A DNA stretch of 64,000 nt from Ditylenchus dipsaci. Taxonomy: Eukaryota; Nematoda; Chromadorea; Rhabditida; Anguinidae. The DNA lies in contig SADC01000891.1 of the NCBI GenBank assembly GCA_004194705.1, positions 33,038-97,037 of the forward strand, given 5' to 3'. The first letter of the stretch is position 1. Every line of letters starts with the position of its first letter. This document shows positions 36,131-50,600 of this stretch, piece after piece. The notes beneath the pieces were generated by a model. It was not told the origin of the DNA and did no database searches. It was given only the letters and a program-made list of their open reading frames with translations. Position numbers and translations under genes: made by a program.

Positions 36131-38682
36131 ATATTTGAAAAATGTAATAATAATTTAAAAAATTAGCAATTTTCGAGCGATTTAGCTGATTTCAACCTAA
36201 AAGTACTGACTTTTTGCTGTTTTAACTTGGCGACCCTGGTTCAGTTCATACATTTTTGTAGCTGTGCCAAATTCTTGAATTCTTTCCAAAAATATTTGGG
36301 TTCATCTTGACTTTTGGAAATATTATTGAAATGAAATTCGCGTATTACACCATCACTTTATTGATTGCCTCTTGGCTGGAAAGATATTACCGGCTAATCC
36401 CCTCTTTTTCTATCACCCTTTGTTTGATAACAACAGTTCAAGACTTTTTTCTTCTAATATGTTTGTAAATGGATGCTCTCTACAGTCAATAAATCATGTA
36501 GAGTCTACCTGTCACCAAATTTAGGCTAGGCGAGCAGTTTGGTTTGATTCTTATCGCCCTTTTCTTTTTACTAATACCCGCTTACTGATTTTTTTGGGGT
36601 GTTAAAATTTTCTGGGTACTTATTTGAAAATGATGAATTTCTTTCGAAACTAAAATGCATCCATGATTTCAAACAGCTATTACTTTTTAACCTTACTTCA
36701 AAATTGTGTGATTTTTGTCAACTTTTCGGCTCTATCCCACAAAAGGGAGGATGTTTTGCTTTGGTGCCCTAGTTTCTTTTTCGTATTTAGGATCAAGCAA
36801 GGGTTGGCCAGCCTGTGTTAGGACGGACTGAATCATGTTTCTGCTTTTTTTTTAGTTTGAGAAAAAAGAAGCGGCGGTGTACTGCGAAAGAAGGTCGTCG
36901 GTCCGATTCTCACTGGATGTATAGTTTTTTGCCGATTTTTCCAAAATTAAGTCAAATTAATTCTGGCTTGAATTTTGCTGGTGAATTTGAATTTTGCGAC
37001 GAGCGACAGCACCCCAACCCCAAATGCAGCCCCTGCCCCTCTAAAGAGTATAATTTTCTCTAACCGAAAATTGATTAGAAAACTTGTACTCTTTGGTGGT
37101 ATACGCTTACAGAACTCATACTCTTTGGGGGTAGGCGGTTGCACTTGGCATGCCCCTTTAACCACCAAAATTTAACAAATATTTACAGAATTTGGAAATT
37201 AGGTTTAAAAAAGTTATAGCTTTTTGTAAGTGCCTATATTTTTGGGCAACCTATAAACAGTTTTGGTAAAATGAGACCATCAAAAAGTTCAAAATTACCT
37301 AGCTGAGATTAACATGCGGGCTTTAGAGTGGTTGAATTCAAAATGTTGTTTGTTTCTTGTCTGTTTCTTTGCATCTATTACCCTTTCATGTGGAATGGAT
37401 GGTGTTTGGAATATATACATAAGGAATAAAATTGTTTGTTTGTTTTTTCTTGATTGCAATACCTTGTCCCGCTCGGTTACTTCCGAGTTAATTACTACTA
37501 CTTTTACATGTTGCTCTTTACTATGCTACTATAATTTTCAATGAAAACAAATAACTAACCCATTTTCACACTATCACAACTTAACAATTTTACAATATGC
37601 TGAAACAAATCTATGGGATTTGATAGAATGCTGGAACTTCTAACTTCTGTCACCATGGCAAGCAACATTTTGTCCGTCAAATATAATTTCCAATTAATAT
37701 TGCTTTATATTTAACAACATTTTTCATTATTATAGTTTGCATTTTTTAGGATAAGCTATTGAAGCATCGAATTGAGATAAAATCACAGCTTAAATCTTTC
37801 AAAATTATGGAGTAACATCGTGGCTAACCACTTTGCCACCGTTTGAAAAAATGAAAGGTGGTTTTTCGTCAACTTTTTGTCAGCACCCCATTTTTTAAAA
37901 CCAATTTGCTTTTGGATAAATTTTGCCTATTAATTAAAAATGGTCACACTGCTGACATCCCTTATTCAAAATACTATTTTTGGCATTGCGTTTTGAAGCA
38001 TTTTTTCAAGACTGCTTTTAGTCAAATTACTGACACGTGTGAGTAAAAAAACGGAGGATTTAGCCTCCAGGAGTGGAAGGTAGTCAGAAAAAATACGGAA
38101 GGGTTTTATGGTTATGATTTTTTTATGATTGCCAAAAAAAAACCGGCGGGTCCCTCAGGCTACGAACCCTAGTTACCAGCCATTTTGTAACCCATTTTAC
38201 TGGCTATAAATAGCATGGTTACTTTTTTAGTCTACAAAAAAAAGTTTTTGTAATTTTTTAGGTTTTAGGTTTAGGCAAAGTTGGCCAGCATATGTTAGGA
38301 CGGACTCAAACGTATTTTAGACTTATGCTAAATTTCGGGTTAACATACGCTGGCCTACTTTTGTTTTAGCCTTAGCCTAAAAACTCACAAAAAAAACGGG
38401 GGGGGGGGCAAGGCAACCCTTCCCCCATTGAGTGATAGGGCCCAATATCTGCTTAACCGTCAGCTAAAAATTACGAAAATAAATTTTTTTCCAGCACACT
38501 ATTTTCGTGAAGATATCCAAAACCAACTGTATTTTCACAACTCTCATAATGACTCTTAGGATCGGCAAAAAATAATACATTATAACGGGAAGTATTATAC
38601 GCTGGGTCGTTACAACCAGGTTCGGCTGTAGACTAAAGTTGATATAAGATTTGTTATTTATAATATAAATTTTCTTTTAAGT
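36131..38682. other. intergenic, scattered repeats, no gene
   Basis: An inverted segment at about 36990-37165 carries CCCCTCTAAAGAGTA and TACTCTTTGGGGGTAGG (the same arm motif as 12385-12805), ending GGCATGCCCCTTTAA. AGGACGGACT blocks recur at 36820 and 38298. Open frames here are short and motif-free. Confidence 0.4.
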
Positions 38683-38684
38683 TA

Positions 38685-39014
38685 CAGTCAAGTCTTGATA
38701 TAAGATACTCCCGACATAGGATACACTTGATGTGAGATACACCTTAGTCTGGTTCCGCGTAAAATTACTTCCGTTTAAAGACCATGGTTTTTGCGCGCAG
38801 CGGCATAGGCAAAATTTGAATTGGCGGGGACACTTCTCTTTGGTCTCGCACTGTACTCTTTGCAGTCACATCAAACGACTCGAAAGAGTAAAGTTTGAGA
38901 CGAAAGAGAAGTGTACCCCGCCAATACGAATTTTGCGCATGTCTCCGCGCGCAAAAACCATGGTCCTTAAAATACGCTCTATTCGAGGGTGTATCTTATA
39001 TCGAGACTTTACTG
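38685..39014. mobile_element. pogo-like MITE, diverged ends
   Basis: TA then CAGTCAAGTCTTGATATAAG at the left, and TTATATCGAGACTTTACTG then TA at the right. A TTAA-type MITE (38779-38966) is nested inside. Confidence 0.65.
38779..38966. mobile_element. 188-bp piggyBac-like MITE nested in a pogo-like MITE
   Basis: TTAA is at 38775-38778 and 38967-38970. The ends are AGACCATGGTTTTTGCGCGC and GCGCGCAAAAACCATGGTCC. Inside, GGCGGGGACACTTCTCTTTG and GTCTCGCAC resemble the inner TIR of the RPL10A element (GGCGGGGACCACTTTAATGC). Confidence 0.7.
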
Positions 39015-39680
39015 TATAAGCATGTCCGATTTTATCGTTGTGCGATCGTCATTATGGAATTTACAAAAGTTTTTGCAAATATGTTCTCAAGTTCTCAAAA
39101 CTGCAAACTCAAAGACAAATCAAAATGCATGTCTACAGCTGTGAAATAAATTTTGTGCGCGATTCAAAAATAAACCACATACTTTTTTAATTATCAAATT
39201 GATTTTCAGTGGAAGGCAGGTTAAAAGACGATTGAACAGGTGAATGTAGTGCAGAAGTTTGGCTAAAAAATCTAGCTCTGTGCATTGTTCTATGCATCGA
39301 CTTTGGCCACTATTCTGCTAACACTTCTTTTGGTATAGTTGGTCAGCTAATAATCTAGTGTATTGATCTTTTTCCATTGATCCAGTGTAATTTGCTATTT
39401 TTCTCGGATTTTTTGTTTATTGATTGGTATTGTTAGCTGATACCAAATATGTTTGTCCTCTTATTTTTTTCGAATTGTTGCTTTTTGTTTAGGGATATCT
39501 TAGGCCTTTTACTTGAAACTTTTTGGCCAACTTGAAAAAAAAACTAACGGTACAATCATTTAAAAAAATTCGTCCGAAATTCGTGAAAAAAAATTTTAAA
39601 CCATATAAGAAGTTAGATTTTATATATACATATATTATACCATATAAAACGTCTCCATTTGAAAGTATCGAGGAAGATAT
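39015..39680. other. intergenic, nothing supported
   Basis: No gene or defined repeat is seen. Confidence 0.35.
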
Positions 39681-39682
39681 TC

Positions 39683-39965
39683 CGGTGTTGATGACATAGT
39701 GGATAAGCGTTTGTATTTTTGGCCCGAAATGGGTCCCAGGCTCGATCCCACTTAGTGGAACGCTCATTTTCGGGCTTGTTTGACCAATGCGTAAGGTAAT
39801 TCGATTTTTTAGAGACAGATTCGGAAGCAGTGACCTCAATTGTCTTCAGACATTGATCAAACAACTCAAAAAGGTAAAGTGCACGCATGCGGGACTGAAC
39901 CTGCGCACCATTTTACCCATAAAACATAAACGCTTATCCACTGTGCCACTTTTAGAAACCTAGAA
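39683..39965. repeat. head-to-head pair of tRNA-derived sequences
   Basis: On the plus strand, CATAGTGGATAAGCG (A-box like) and GGCTCGATCCC (B-box like) occur at 39692-39760. On the minus strand, CACAGTGGATAAGCGTTTAT and GGTTCAGTCCC occur at about 39950-39885. No anticodon arm can be fitted well in either, so a SINE-like or pseudo-tRNA origin is more likely than working tRNA genes. Confidence 0.4.
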
Positions 39966-40740
39966 TCCAAAAGTCAGAAATAAAAACTGTTTTTTGAATA
40001 ACGGTGAAAAAAGTTTTGAGTATAGTGGGATTTTTCATTTGTTGGTGACTAGATTTCATATGATTGTAAATTTAAACTATGTTGGTGATTTTAAACACCT
40101 CCCCTCAAATATTATTTTGTTGAGCCATCTAGGTTTCTGCTTAACCCCCTTCCCTATTTTTGTTCTCTGCTATCAAAATGCTTTTTCCGTCCAAAAGAGA
40201 GCTGTTCCAGAATTCTACTAAGGAACTTCTTTTTTGGCTGTTTTTAAGGCATCAATTTTTTTGAACATCCAATTGGTTGGAAGCAATGAGCGTATTAATT
40301 TTGGCAGAGTAATGAGAATAAAAATTCTTTGTTTGTTTTATTGTTGTGTATCTAAAAAGTGTTGTCATTGTGCCTTTAAAAAAGAATAAAAATTAAGAAA
40401 AAAAATTAATTGTGTTGCTTAATTTGTGCTTGTTGGACTGTAAAATTGTTGTTGGCATCAATACAAACAAGAAAATTTTATCTTCTATAAGTTCATTTTT
40501 TCTTAATTTTCATTCCATTTTTTAGTAGTTAGTAAAGCTGAAAAACTATATGAGGAGATTTTTTACAAAAAGTTTCGTATTTTTATATAAAGCTTTTTTT
40601 TAATATTTTTTTAACATTTTATTGTTAGAAAACCGGCACTTTTTGAAGGACAAAACTTTTTTTCCCGACTAAATCACTCTTTTTCCGACTAATTTTTCAT
40701 TTGAAATTTTCTTTGAGTTTTTTCCTAATTTTATAAATTT
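39966..40740. other. intergenic, nothing supported
   Basis: AT-rich sequence without a supported gene. Confidence 0.35.
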
Positions 40741-41175
40741 TTTAGCATTATCGTGTAGCCCAGAATCTCAGCTTTCTAACATGTCATCTAACTCCACTGA
40801 ATAATATAGACAATTGTTTGAAAAATAGAGATTTAGGATTAGAAAAAAAGTACAGTCGAACCTGGATACAAAACCAACCCAAGGGACCGACCATAGGGTG
40901 GCGTTGTATCAAGTATTCATTTGACTTAATTTTAGTCAAAGCTGACCGAATCGGTCCATTTCCGGGTGGCCTTATATCGGGGTGGTGTTGTAGGGTAACT
41001 AGGGTGACCAACTCAAATTTTCAAAAAGGTGGCAAATGCCACCTAAAGGAAGTACTTTCGTCACCCTGACTGTCACAGCTATTTTTTCAAACTCCTAAAT
41101 CTCTTCGTACATGAAATCTTTCACTTCAGTTTGATAGCTCATTAGAAAGTTGAGATCCTGGACTACACGATATGG
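40741..41175. mobile_element. foldback with TAGCCC core and nested pogo-like end
   Basis: CGTGTAGCCCAGAATCTCAG at about 40751 is mirrored by GAGATCCTGGACTACACGAT at about 41153. Between them is a segment beginning ACAGTCGAACCTGGATAC (40854) with GTTGTATC and GGTGGTGTTG pairs, probably a pogo-like insertion. Confidence 0.55.
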
Positions 41176-41594
41176 CTTAATTTCAGAAAAATTGATATAA
41201 AAACTTGAAGAAAAATGCAATTATAAAATTAGTCGAAAAAAAGTATTGTCCTTTTGACATCAAATATACGAAAAAAGGCCGATTGCCGAATTTTTTAGGG
41301 CCGGCGCCGTGAGCCGATGCGAAAATTTTGAGATTCACAAAACTGCTCCCAAACATCGAAAAATTGCACAGCCATAAGTACTTTATTTTTAACAAAACTA
41401 GAGAGTCGGATGTGCATGGTAGCCATATTAGCTTGACAATTCTATAAATCAGTTTTGTATTTTTTTTATTAATTATAGTTAATGAATGTAATTTTTATAT
41501 CATTTAAAAATTAAATATATCCCATCATACTTTACGACCTATGTTTTAGTTGTGCCTTTCAAATGGACTATCATAGACCATAAACATCTTCTAG
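41176..41594 (+). other. upstream region of the GalNAc-transferase
   Basis: AT-rich sequence. It ends in the acceptor CATCTTCTAG at 41594, leaving TATAAA before the ATG. Confidence 0.35.
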
Positions 41595-41600
41595 TATAAA

Positions 41601-44600
41601 ATGGGCAAAACAGGACTTTTGCGTATCTTTCTGCCCAAACGCAAGCAGACAGCCCTCAACCTATGCCTGTTTATTGTACTCTTGTTTATGCTAAGCTTTA
41701 TTGCGCTCAGGGAATGGATGAATCACGTGGAGCGATTGCCAGTAGAAAAAGGCAGGATATATCCTAAAAACTTGCCAGCAGAAGTGCATATCAGACCTGA
41801 CCCAAAAGCAAAAATGAAAGGTAGTTTTTATGGTCTGTATGGTTTTGTGAGATCTCGATTTCAACCCCTGCGAGGGCATTATGAATTTTTCTGACTGAGA
41901 AGCGCTTTCTGTATGACCTTTATTGATCCCACTCGAAAATGACCAAATGTACCCGAAATAACTTCTTTTATAATTTGTCTTCATCCAACCTTCACAGAGT
42001 GTACCAAGAAATTTTGACACTTTTAAACTGCTAGGACTTTTTTCTAGATCAAATATCTAAAATCTGTAAAAATACATCTACTTAGTTCAGCATGATAACT
42101 TTCGATATACAGTCGACTCTCGATATTAGACCACACCAAAAAGTTCGATCCCACCCAGGGTCCGACACTTTTTTTACCCCAATTTTCGAAGTCTCTGGGC
42201 AAACCTGATTCATTAGTCTAGTCTCAAAAATTGTAGCGATCACTATTATACTGATTATTTTTGAAAGTGTTAGAACTATTTCAACGTTATAAGGCCACCC
42301 TATTTTTAGAAAAACGTGAACTTATATCAAGAGCTGACTGTATAATTTGAAAAATACGATTTTAGCTTGACTCCTCTTTGTGGTTTAGACCCTGATCTGT
42401 GAGTATCCTCTGGACCAGCAAGACCCAAAGCACAGGGGATCAAGGAAAAATCGTGGTTTTGACATTATACACCAAAAAATTTATCGCGAAAAATCCAGTT
42501 GACCAGCATTAACAGATTTCAGAAATTCAACTTTAAAAAATTAAGACAGTTTAAAAGTGTTAGACTTTCTTGAGACACCATGAAGCTTTATTTTTACCAT
42601 GTTCAAAATTATTTGCTGACTCGCTGCTGTCATACCCTGGAATTGCTTTAAGATGGGTGTCTTATAAACTTTAAGGACAAGCCGAAAAATATCTAAATAA
42701 AGTTTGATCAAAAAATGTTCGAAAAATCAGCGATCGATACTTGCTTTTGACTGATCAAGCATCTCCTTTGTTTTTTCTCTTTTAATAAAATAAATGCTAG
42801 CTTGAAGGAAAAGCGAGTGTAAGTGGCAGCAGATGAGTTATTTGTTGTTTCAGTCTGGTTTTAGCTATCCTCTAGTTTGTTAGCCAGCTTCAAACCCCTT
42901 CTTCTTCTTCCTCTTGAAGAACACTTGTTGTGGGCCAAGAGAATGTGAAGAACACGGGGCTCCTCAAGTTATTTTTTTTTATCAAAAAGTATTATTTGAG
43001 GAAAACTTGGTTGGTGGAGCCAGTGGATCGGAAGCTAAACTTGATGGTTAGAAAAAAACTCTTTGGTTTGTGTGTGTGGTGTCTCTAGGCGATTGGAAGG
43101 CAGTAGTGAAATTGGAGACTAACAGCTGCAATTGGGATGTTTGCTTGTCTAAATGTCTTCCTGCTCTCCAGCAAATGTTGAATTTGATAGAAAGTAAAAC
43201 ATAAAACAGGGAACAACAAATTACTGCAAAATAAATTGGGGTATGAGAACATTTGAGATTTGCACAAATGGGTCTAAAAGTGTTCGCAAAAATAAAATCT
43301 TTTCTGACTTGATTCAATCTTCAACGTGTTTGTGCTACATTTGCAAACATCTTTCAACAAATAATACTTGATCCAGAACTAGAATCGCAGGGTTACCTGA
43401 TAGATTTATCACTTTGACAAAAATCCTTTAAATATCTTTGACCAAAAGCGAAAAACTGTTACGAAGATCCAAACTCGAAGTATATGAACGAGCCATTAGC
43501 TACATAAATAGCACTAACAAAAAGCTTTTTCAATAAAGCAAAAAATTATGACCATTCCCAAAAAAAACACAAAAATCACTCACTGGTTGGACATAAGGAC
43601 TTACAAGGGAGGTACTTTGACTGTGACCTGAGGGAAATTCGAAGACATTTTTTTCTGCATATTCTTACAGAGCGTACCCAAGTTCCTGAAAAATCTGGCT
43701 TCCCAGCTCTGAAAATTCACAAAATGTGGTAGAAGGGTCACTGAAAGTTAAAAATACATCGATACCCTTATCATGGATTTTCATAACTGACCTACGGGCA
43801 AAAAAACCCGTGGGCTATTGGTCATTCCTAAAATTTTGGCTAGCTTTTAGAAGTGGGGAGCCGAATTCACATGGGTTTTGGGCACGCTCTACAAGAATAT
43901 GCGCATAAAAAATTCAATGTTTATATACCAAACAATAGCTCAGGATCTAAGCTTTCTTTTGTATCACAAATATTTCAAAAAAAATGTAACGAAAATATAT
44001 ATGATGGTCTAAAAATTGTAGGTTGGTCGATGTCGAGGTCGATGTACATACACCCACTTTTGATATATAAATTAAAAGTTTTTTAATGTAGAAGAAAGCT
44101 TAGTTCCTGTGCTATCGTTCGATATAAAAAACATAAAAATGGTACTAGAAAAAATTATCTCTGGCCACAAAAGAGTTTAAAAAGTCGACCTCGACCAAGA
44201 CCATGGAGTGTGACTAGAGTTGCTGAATATATAATATCCGGATAATTATCGGATAATTATCCGGCTAATTATTCGTAATTAGCCGACCATATAAAATACG
44301 GCTAATTATAATTATGTTGCTCAGAATAAATAGTTGTTCGAAATGTTGTTGTCCTGATATGGGAACTTCGACTCGGTGTTATGGTTTTCCAAAATCATAA
44401 CGTATATTTTGCCGTTATTAAAAATCAATGAAAGAATGTGTTGGGAGAATTCGTATGGCTAAACTACACAATCTTGAACTTGCTCAAAATCAATTTTTAA
44501 CCACTTTTGTTCGATATTTCAAGGGTTGAAACGTGTAGAAAACATGTTTTTAGGGCGCCGACGACCATTTTTAGAAAAAAAAATTCGACCGAAAATCGAC

Positions 44601-47600
44601 TTTTTGCCTTGGGGACCAAGATAAGCCAACCTGAAAGGGTACGCCGGTCTATTCGAGAAGGAGCGCACGTCAAACGCGGAAGAGGAAGAAGACGGAAGTG
44701 AAACAGAAATGGTAGATAAACAAAATTTTGCCGATAATGATTTATTCCTCGATGATTATGATTGAACCGCCATGATATGTATTATAGTTGTCAATGAAGT
44801 TGGTTTGTGTATAAATTCAAGGATTTATGCAATTTTTGATCAATTACCGATATAAAATCATAATTAGCCGGTTTTTGGCTAATTATGGATAATTATCCGG
44901 ATAATTATCCGATTTTTAATTACCCGGCTAATTAAGCAACTCTAAGTGTGACCATATCCAAACACAATAAATGTTATTATCTATGTAAAACATTGCAGAG
45001 GAATGGATAAAACATGATTTAAGTTTCTAAAAATGGATTTATATTGATTTTCGAAAATGGGGGAGTTTTTTCGAAACACCCTATACTTATGGCACAGCAA
45101 CCTAAGATTAGGACTTGGGATTCACCCCACTGTGTTACAAAGCTGCTTCATTTTTTTGTAAAGTCAATTTGCTGCGGCATTTGCAAAATTAAATCAATTC
45201 AGTTGCTGGTACTTGGGATGGGCATTTCATGTTTGCCTTGATGAACCACTACGCTGATACCCACAAAGGACAAAAGATACACACTTTTGGCACACACCTT
45301 TGAGTCCGTCTATAGGCTAACTAAGCAAAAAAGACCATCCCTCAAGAAATATTGGACCATAAACGGTAACTATAACTAACTCCAACAATTTTAGGTCCTG
45401 GAGAAATGGGCGCTGGTGTTGAACTGAGGCAAGGACAAGGAATTGGGTGATCTGGACATGAAAAAATGGTTCATGAATGTGGTTGCCAGGTAGGTGAGCT
45501 CATCTATCACATCACCTATTAACTGTGATATAATGGTTTTAGCGACAAGATTTCGCTGGACAGAAGCTTGCCCGACAAAAGAATGGATGAGTGCAAGTCC
45601 ATCAACTACTCCTCTTCTAATTGCCCAAAGCTTCGGTGGTGATCATATTTACAGGTAATATCGCAAATCATTCTAAGTCCCCAAGCCCCTAATTCGACAT
45701 AACTTTAAATCAGTGCTGTAAATGGCACCGCTGCCAGGTGCGGTGCCGAAGCTGAAATTTTTTCGGTCGGTGCGCCGATGCCAAAATTTCAGAGGTGGGT
45801 GCCTGGTTCGGTTCCAAGATTTTAGAGTGCGGTGCCGGTGCTAAAATTCCGAAATTTACAGCACTGCTTTAAGTTAGGGAGAAAGGGGTTTTAACAACTA
45901 CAGTATATATTTATTCACAATATGGATTCATATTTGCAGACGAAGCTTGGTCACCACTGCTTAGAACTGTCCACTCTGTCATAAATAGAACTCCACCAGA
46001 GTTGCTCCAGGAAGTTGTTCTACTAGATGATTTCAGTCAGAGAAGTAAGTCGGTTTTGGCATGACGCTAAAATTAGACAATTTTATCTTCATTTTGATCA
46101 CAGAAAATTGTATGATTTGCGCTCCATAAATTTCCGGTTCATTGGGTTGAAAACAAAATGTGGTCCAGGTTTTTTTCTCTTTCCATAAAGCGTAGATGAA
46201 TAGAGAAATTTTAGAAGTTGATGGAAAAATGACTCAGGGTGAGAAAAGTAGTGCGTTAAGCCCGTTTCCAATGACTGAGCGAAAATCTCATGTTTTTTAA
46301 CGCGGGAAGGGCTGTGAACTTTTTTTTTCGTTCATAAATTTTTTTGCTGTTGGTATCATTTTGTAGTTAAGATTCAGGGCTACATGATGATACGAATCTC
46401 TAAAAAAACTTTTATAAAAACGCGTTTACTCCAGGGATCCCATATTTTTTTTTTGAAAATAAGTAGATTTTTTCAAAAACTAAATTTTTTCGTTTAAAAG
46501 AGCATATTTTCAAAAAAAAATCAGTAGCTCTCGAATAATTTTAGAAAAAATAAAAAAAAACTAAGGTTCGGGGTGCCGAAATAAGTAGAATTCTTATAAA
46601 TAAGTAGATATGGGATCCCTGGTTTACTCTCATTCTGCCTTTCAGTCATTAGAGTCAAAGGCAGAGTGAGAGTATCGCATTTTTGTCAAACTTTTTCAGA
46701 GATTTGTGGCTGGAATTTTTTTATTGGATAGCCCTGAATTTTAGTTACAAAATGTCAACAAAATAACAAAAAGTTCAATGACGAAAAAAAATTCACAGCC
46801 CTTCCCGCGTTAAGAACATGAAATTTACTCTCAGTCATTGGATACAAAGCTTTAACGTTTGTCCGGTTTTTTTATAGTTTACGTTTGAACAAGCCCGTTT
46901 GAGCTCGTCCTAAAATATGCTGTCCTACTCTGAGTCTGAGTCTAAACCTAAGCTTCACTGACCGAAATTCGATTAGGAATCCAAAAAACGCATGAGCATC
47001 TGAAAAAAGGACGAGTTCTGAAAAAATCAAAAATCAAAATCATGTTCAAGGGCATGCTCGTCGCCGATGAGAATATTTTGAAAGCGGGTACCAGTGAAAT
47101 TCAAACGAAAATTAAAGCATCGCATTTTAGTGAAAGTCAAGGAAAAATAATGCTTTCAATCGGAATTGGACTAATGAACGATTTCCACAGTACACCGCTG
47201 CTTTACCACCAGGGATGGGTAAGCAGCAGGGCTCCGAATCGTCGTTTTTAAAAAGATTTGTTCTTTTTTCGGCACCCCAAATCTTTTTTTATTTTTGAAA
47301 ATCTAGTCAAAATCTTTTTTTTTCACTTCAAAATGGCAACAAGCACTGGATAAAATGACCCTTTTACCTCAAAAATAGTCAAAATGTCCTTTTTTTACCC
47401 AAATGTGTTTTTTTTCTGAAATTTTTCATTCAGAACCCTGGCAAGCAGGCAATTTTCGCCCCGGCACCGCCCCATTGATTTCACACCTTCGCCTGGCACC
47501 GCCCCACGCCCCGGGCCGGCGCAAGTTTATCTCCCCGGAACCGCTCCATGCCCTGGGTGGGGCGACCCGGGCGCACCGCACCGGTTATGAAGCATTACCG

Positions 47601-50600
47601 GTGGTTTTTTAAGCTGTTATTATGCTTCAGCCAGTTCATAAAGCCAATTTTAATTAAAATTTAAAAAATTGAAGCCTTCTTGCAAAGTTAAGGAGAAATT
47701 AACAGGCTCCGGAGCGCCCCATACCCGCCACAGCCAAAAATTTGCCTTCGCCCCGCGCCTACTTTTTTCGAGCCCCGACCTCGCCCCACGCCCCAAGGCA
47801 AACCAAGCCACTGCCCCGGCACCCCCCCCCCGCCCCCCTCCACGCCCCGGGCGCATTTGGGTCCAGGGTTCGCAATTTTAAAGTAATTTTTTCGCGATTA
47901 TTGAAATGCTAGATAGTGTCACTAGCATTTTTCAAACTTTGAAAAATGCTAGTCATTTTGACTAGGTTCTTGCTAGCATTTTTCAAACTTTTGAAAATGC
48001 TACTAAAGGAAAATGTAGGGAGGTTCTTGGCGTACTGCACGTTTCGAAAATTGCGAACCCTGTTTGGGGCGCCCTGGGGCGGGGCAGAATTAGCACTGTT
48101 TACCACTGAGCCACCCATGCTATTAGGTAACAAGTGTATATTTGATTACTTACTACAAAGGGCTCAAATTGAAAACACCCGTAAAAATATGTGAATATCC
48201 GTCAAATTTAAACTTTCGCATTGATTTATTTACTTTTACGCCTTTAAGCTAATACTTTATGCAAAATACGTGAATTTGTGCATCTTCTAGTAAATATTAG
48301 AACTACGGCACCGCACCAGAAGCGAAAAAATTTTTTGAAGCAAAAAAAAGATTTTGACTAAAAACCTCAAAAATAAAAAGATTTTGGCTCTCAAAAAATG
48401 GCAAATCTTTTTATAAAGGACAGATCGAAACCCTGAATGCAACCTGTTCCAAAAAAACTCAACCGTATAATTTTTACCTTTTATTATAAAGCCATAAAAA
48501 TGTCAAAAAATTGTGAACAGCTTAGAAATTTGTTTGAATTTGAAGCGTATTTGAATAAGCGTCCAAATTTTGCACTCAAAAGCAGTATTTTAGAAGAGCT
48601 GAAAGAAAAGCTGGACACCTACATTGAGCGTTTCCAAGGCAAGGTGCGTCTAGTGCGCAAAAAGGAACGTCAAGGACTCATCCGAGCCAAACTGGCTGGC
48701 GCCATGGAAGCCAAGGGCGAGGTGGTTGTCTTTCTGGACAGTCACTGTGAAGCCAATCATGGATGGTATGTTCCAAAGCACAAATTAGACTCAATAACAA
48801 GTTGTGGGTGGTGGGGATGCTTTAATTGACTCCATTTACACTCTTTCACTTCCTCTCCCTTTTTGCAGGCTAGAGCCGATGTTGGCGAGGATTAGCCAGA
48901 AGAGGAGTGCCATAGTGTGTCCTAGCATAGACTTCATCTCTGCCAACAATCTGGCATATAGTGCTGGTGAACACATCAACTCTGTGGGTAAGCTAGATCA
49001 TTTTTGGGCCATTTGGTGCACAATTTTGGTATCATAAGAGATTTTTTGAAAAACTGGGAGATATTTGGTTAAAAAAAATTGATTTCAAATTTAAAAGCTA
49101 TTATCCTGGGTTGCCAATTGGGTTGATTTCTCAGCATTTTTCTGATTTTAACCCAAAATTTTTCGTCAAAGTGCAATAAAAACTAAAAAACCAGCACTTT
49201 TTTTTGGCGGTTTTGGATAATTTGACCCAAAGTGTTCATTTTTAATTAGACCGGAAGGCCTGTCGCCGATGGGAATATTTTGAAAGGCGCATAATTTCTG
49301 GATTGATTCGGGCATGCTGAAGCTGGTTTAGGCCACTGATTCTTTTCTGGGATACTCAACAAAAATAATTTCGAAACAACGTATTTTCTCCATTAAACCC
49401 CCATGGAGAATTTTTTTTAACCACACCCCACACCTATACCCCCCCCCCCCAAATGGCCACAACTCTGAAATCCTAGTAAAAAACGACGGGTGGGGGTTTT
49501 TATTAGAGAGTGGGGGATCCATAGAGAAATACGGTAATTCTATTTTGAATCGACCTGGTATCCGCCTTTTGAAATATTTCCATCGGCGACCGGCATGCCC
49601 TTTTAAAGGCTCTATTGAAATATAGAAAACTAAGGAATACACCCGTATGCTCAGCGAAAAAAATGAATCTCTATTATTCCTCTTTGTAAAATTCTTTCTT
49701 GAAGGCACGGTCGTTTTGAACGGCCTCTGTTTGGGTTGGACAGACTTGCGGACAATATTTTGCGGATGCGTGTTTCCGGACGTAATTATTGCGGACAAAG
49801 CTTTGCGGATGAGGTTTTGCGCCTAAACTTTTGCGGATCTAATCTTGCGGACGCAAGATTTGCAGAAGAACATTTGCGGATGAAAATTGCGGACAAAGAT
49901 TTGCGGACGAGAATTTGCGAACTTCATATAAGCATCGCCTAAGTCACAGGTTCGACTAACTTAGTTTTTAATGCTGTCATCCTTCATTCCGGCTTGAGAT
50001 CAGGGCTGTTCACTCTTCCGGAAGATTCTTCCGGAGGGGAAGAAATTTCTTCCTCTTCCTCTTCCGACCGGAAGAAGGATGAGGAAGATGGAAGAGACCA
50101 AAATTTTGGGTGGAAGAAGGATGAGGAAGATGGAAGAAACGAAAATTTTAGGTGGAAGAGGAAGATGGAAGAGGCACAAAATACTGGGCGGAAGAGGAAG
50201 AGGAAGAGCAAATTTCTTCTGCATTATGCAAAGCTTTTCTGTTTTTCTGCTTCTTCTTCCGGTTGTGAAATCCTGAATCCTAAAATCCCGCAATTAATTT
50301 GCAAAGACATGGTAAACATTTCAACCAGAAATAGACACAGGTCGAATTTGGCGGCCCGGACCAGGGCCATTACAGTTCGGCCCGGTCCGGCCCGGTCCGG
50401 CCCGCACTATTCAGTCCTTAGGCCGGACCGGGCCGGCTGAGCCCAAAAGCCCTACTTCAAGATTGATACCGGTAATAATCTCGAAAAAATACCAAGGACG
50501 GCCCGTGTCCATCCCTGATTTCAACGTTCTTCCCCGAATATCATTCGTCTACCGTAAAATCTCTCTTATCCGGCCCTCTGATAATCCAGCTCTTAATAAT

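Noticed and set aside
43048..43317. 89-residue minus-strand frame with a hydrophobic segment in GALNT intron 1
   Set aside because: No family resemblance and no poly(A) or splice support; it could not be told from chance.
47042..47251. 69-residue frame beginning [16 protein letters not shown] within GALNT intron 4
   Set aside because: Its start coincides with a solo end of the TTAA-type element family and it has no motif or splice continuity with GALNT exons.
49994..50440. 148-residue acidic open frame
   Set aside because: It is a translation of the GAAGAGGAAGATGG array inside a hAT-like element with a defined TSD.
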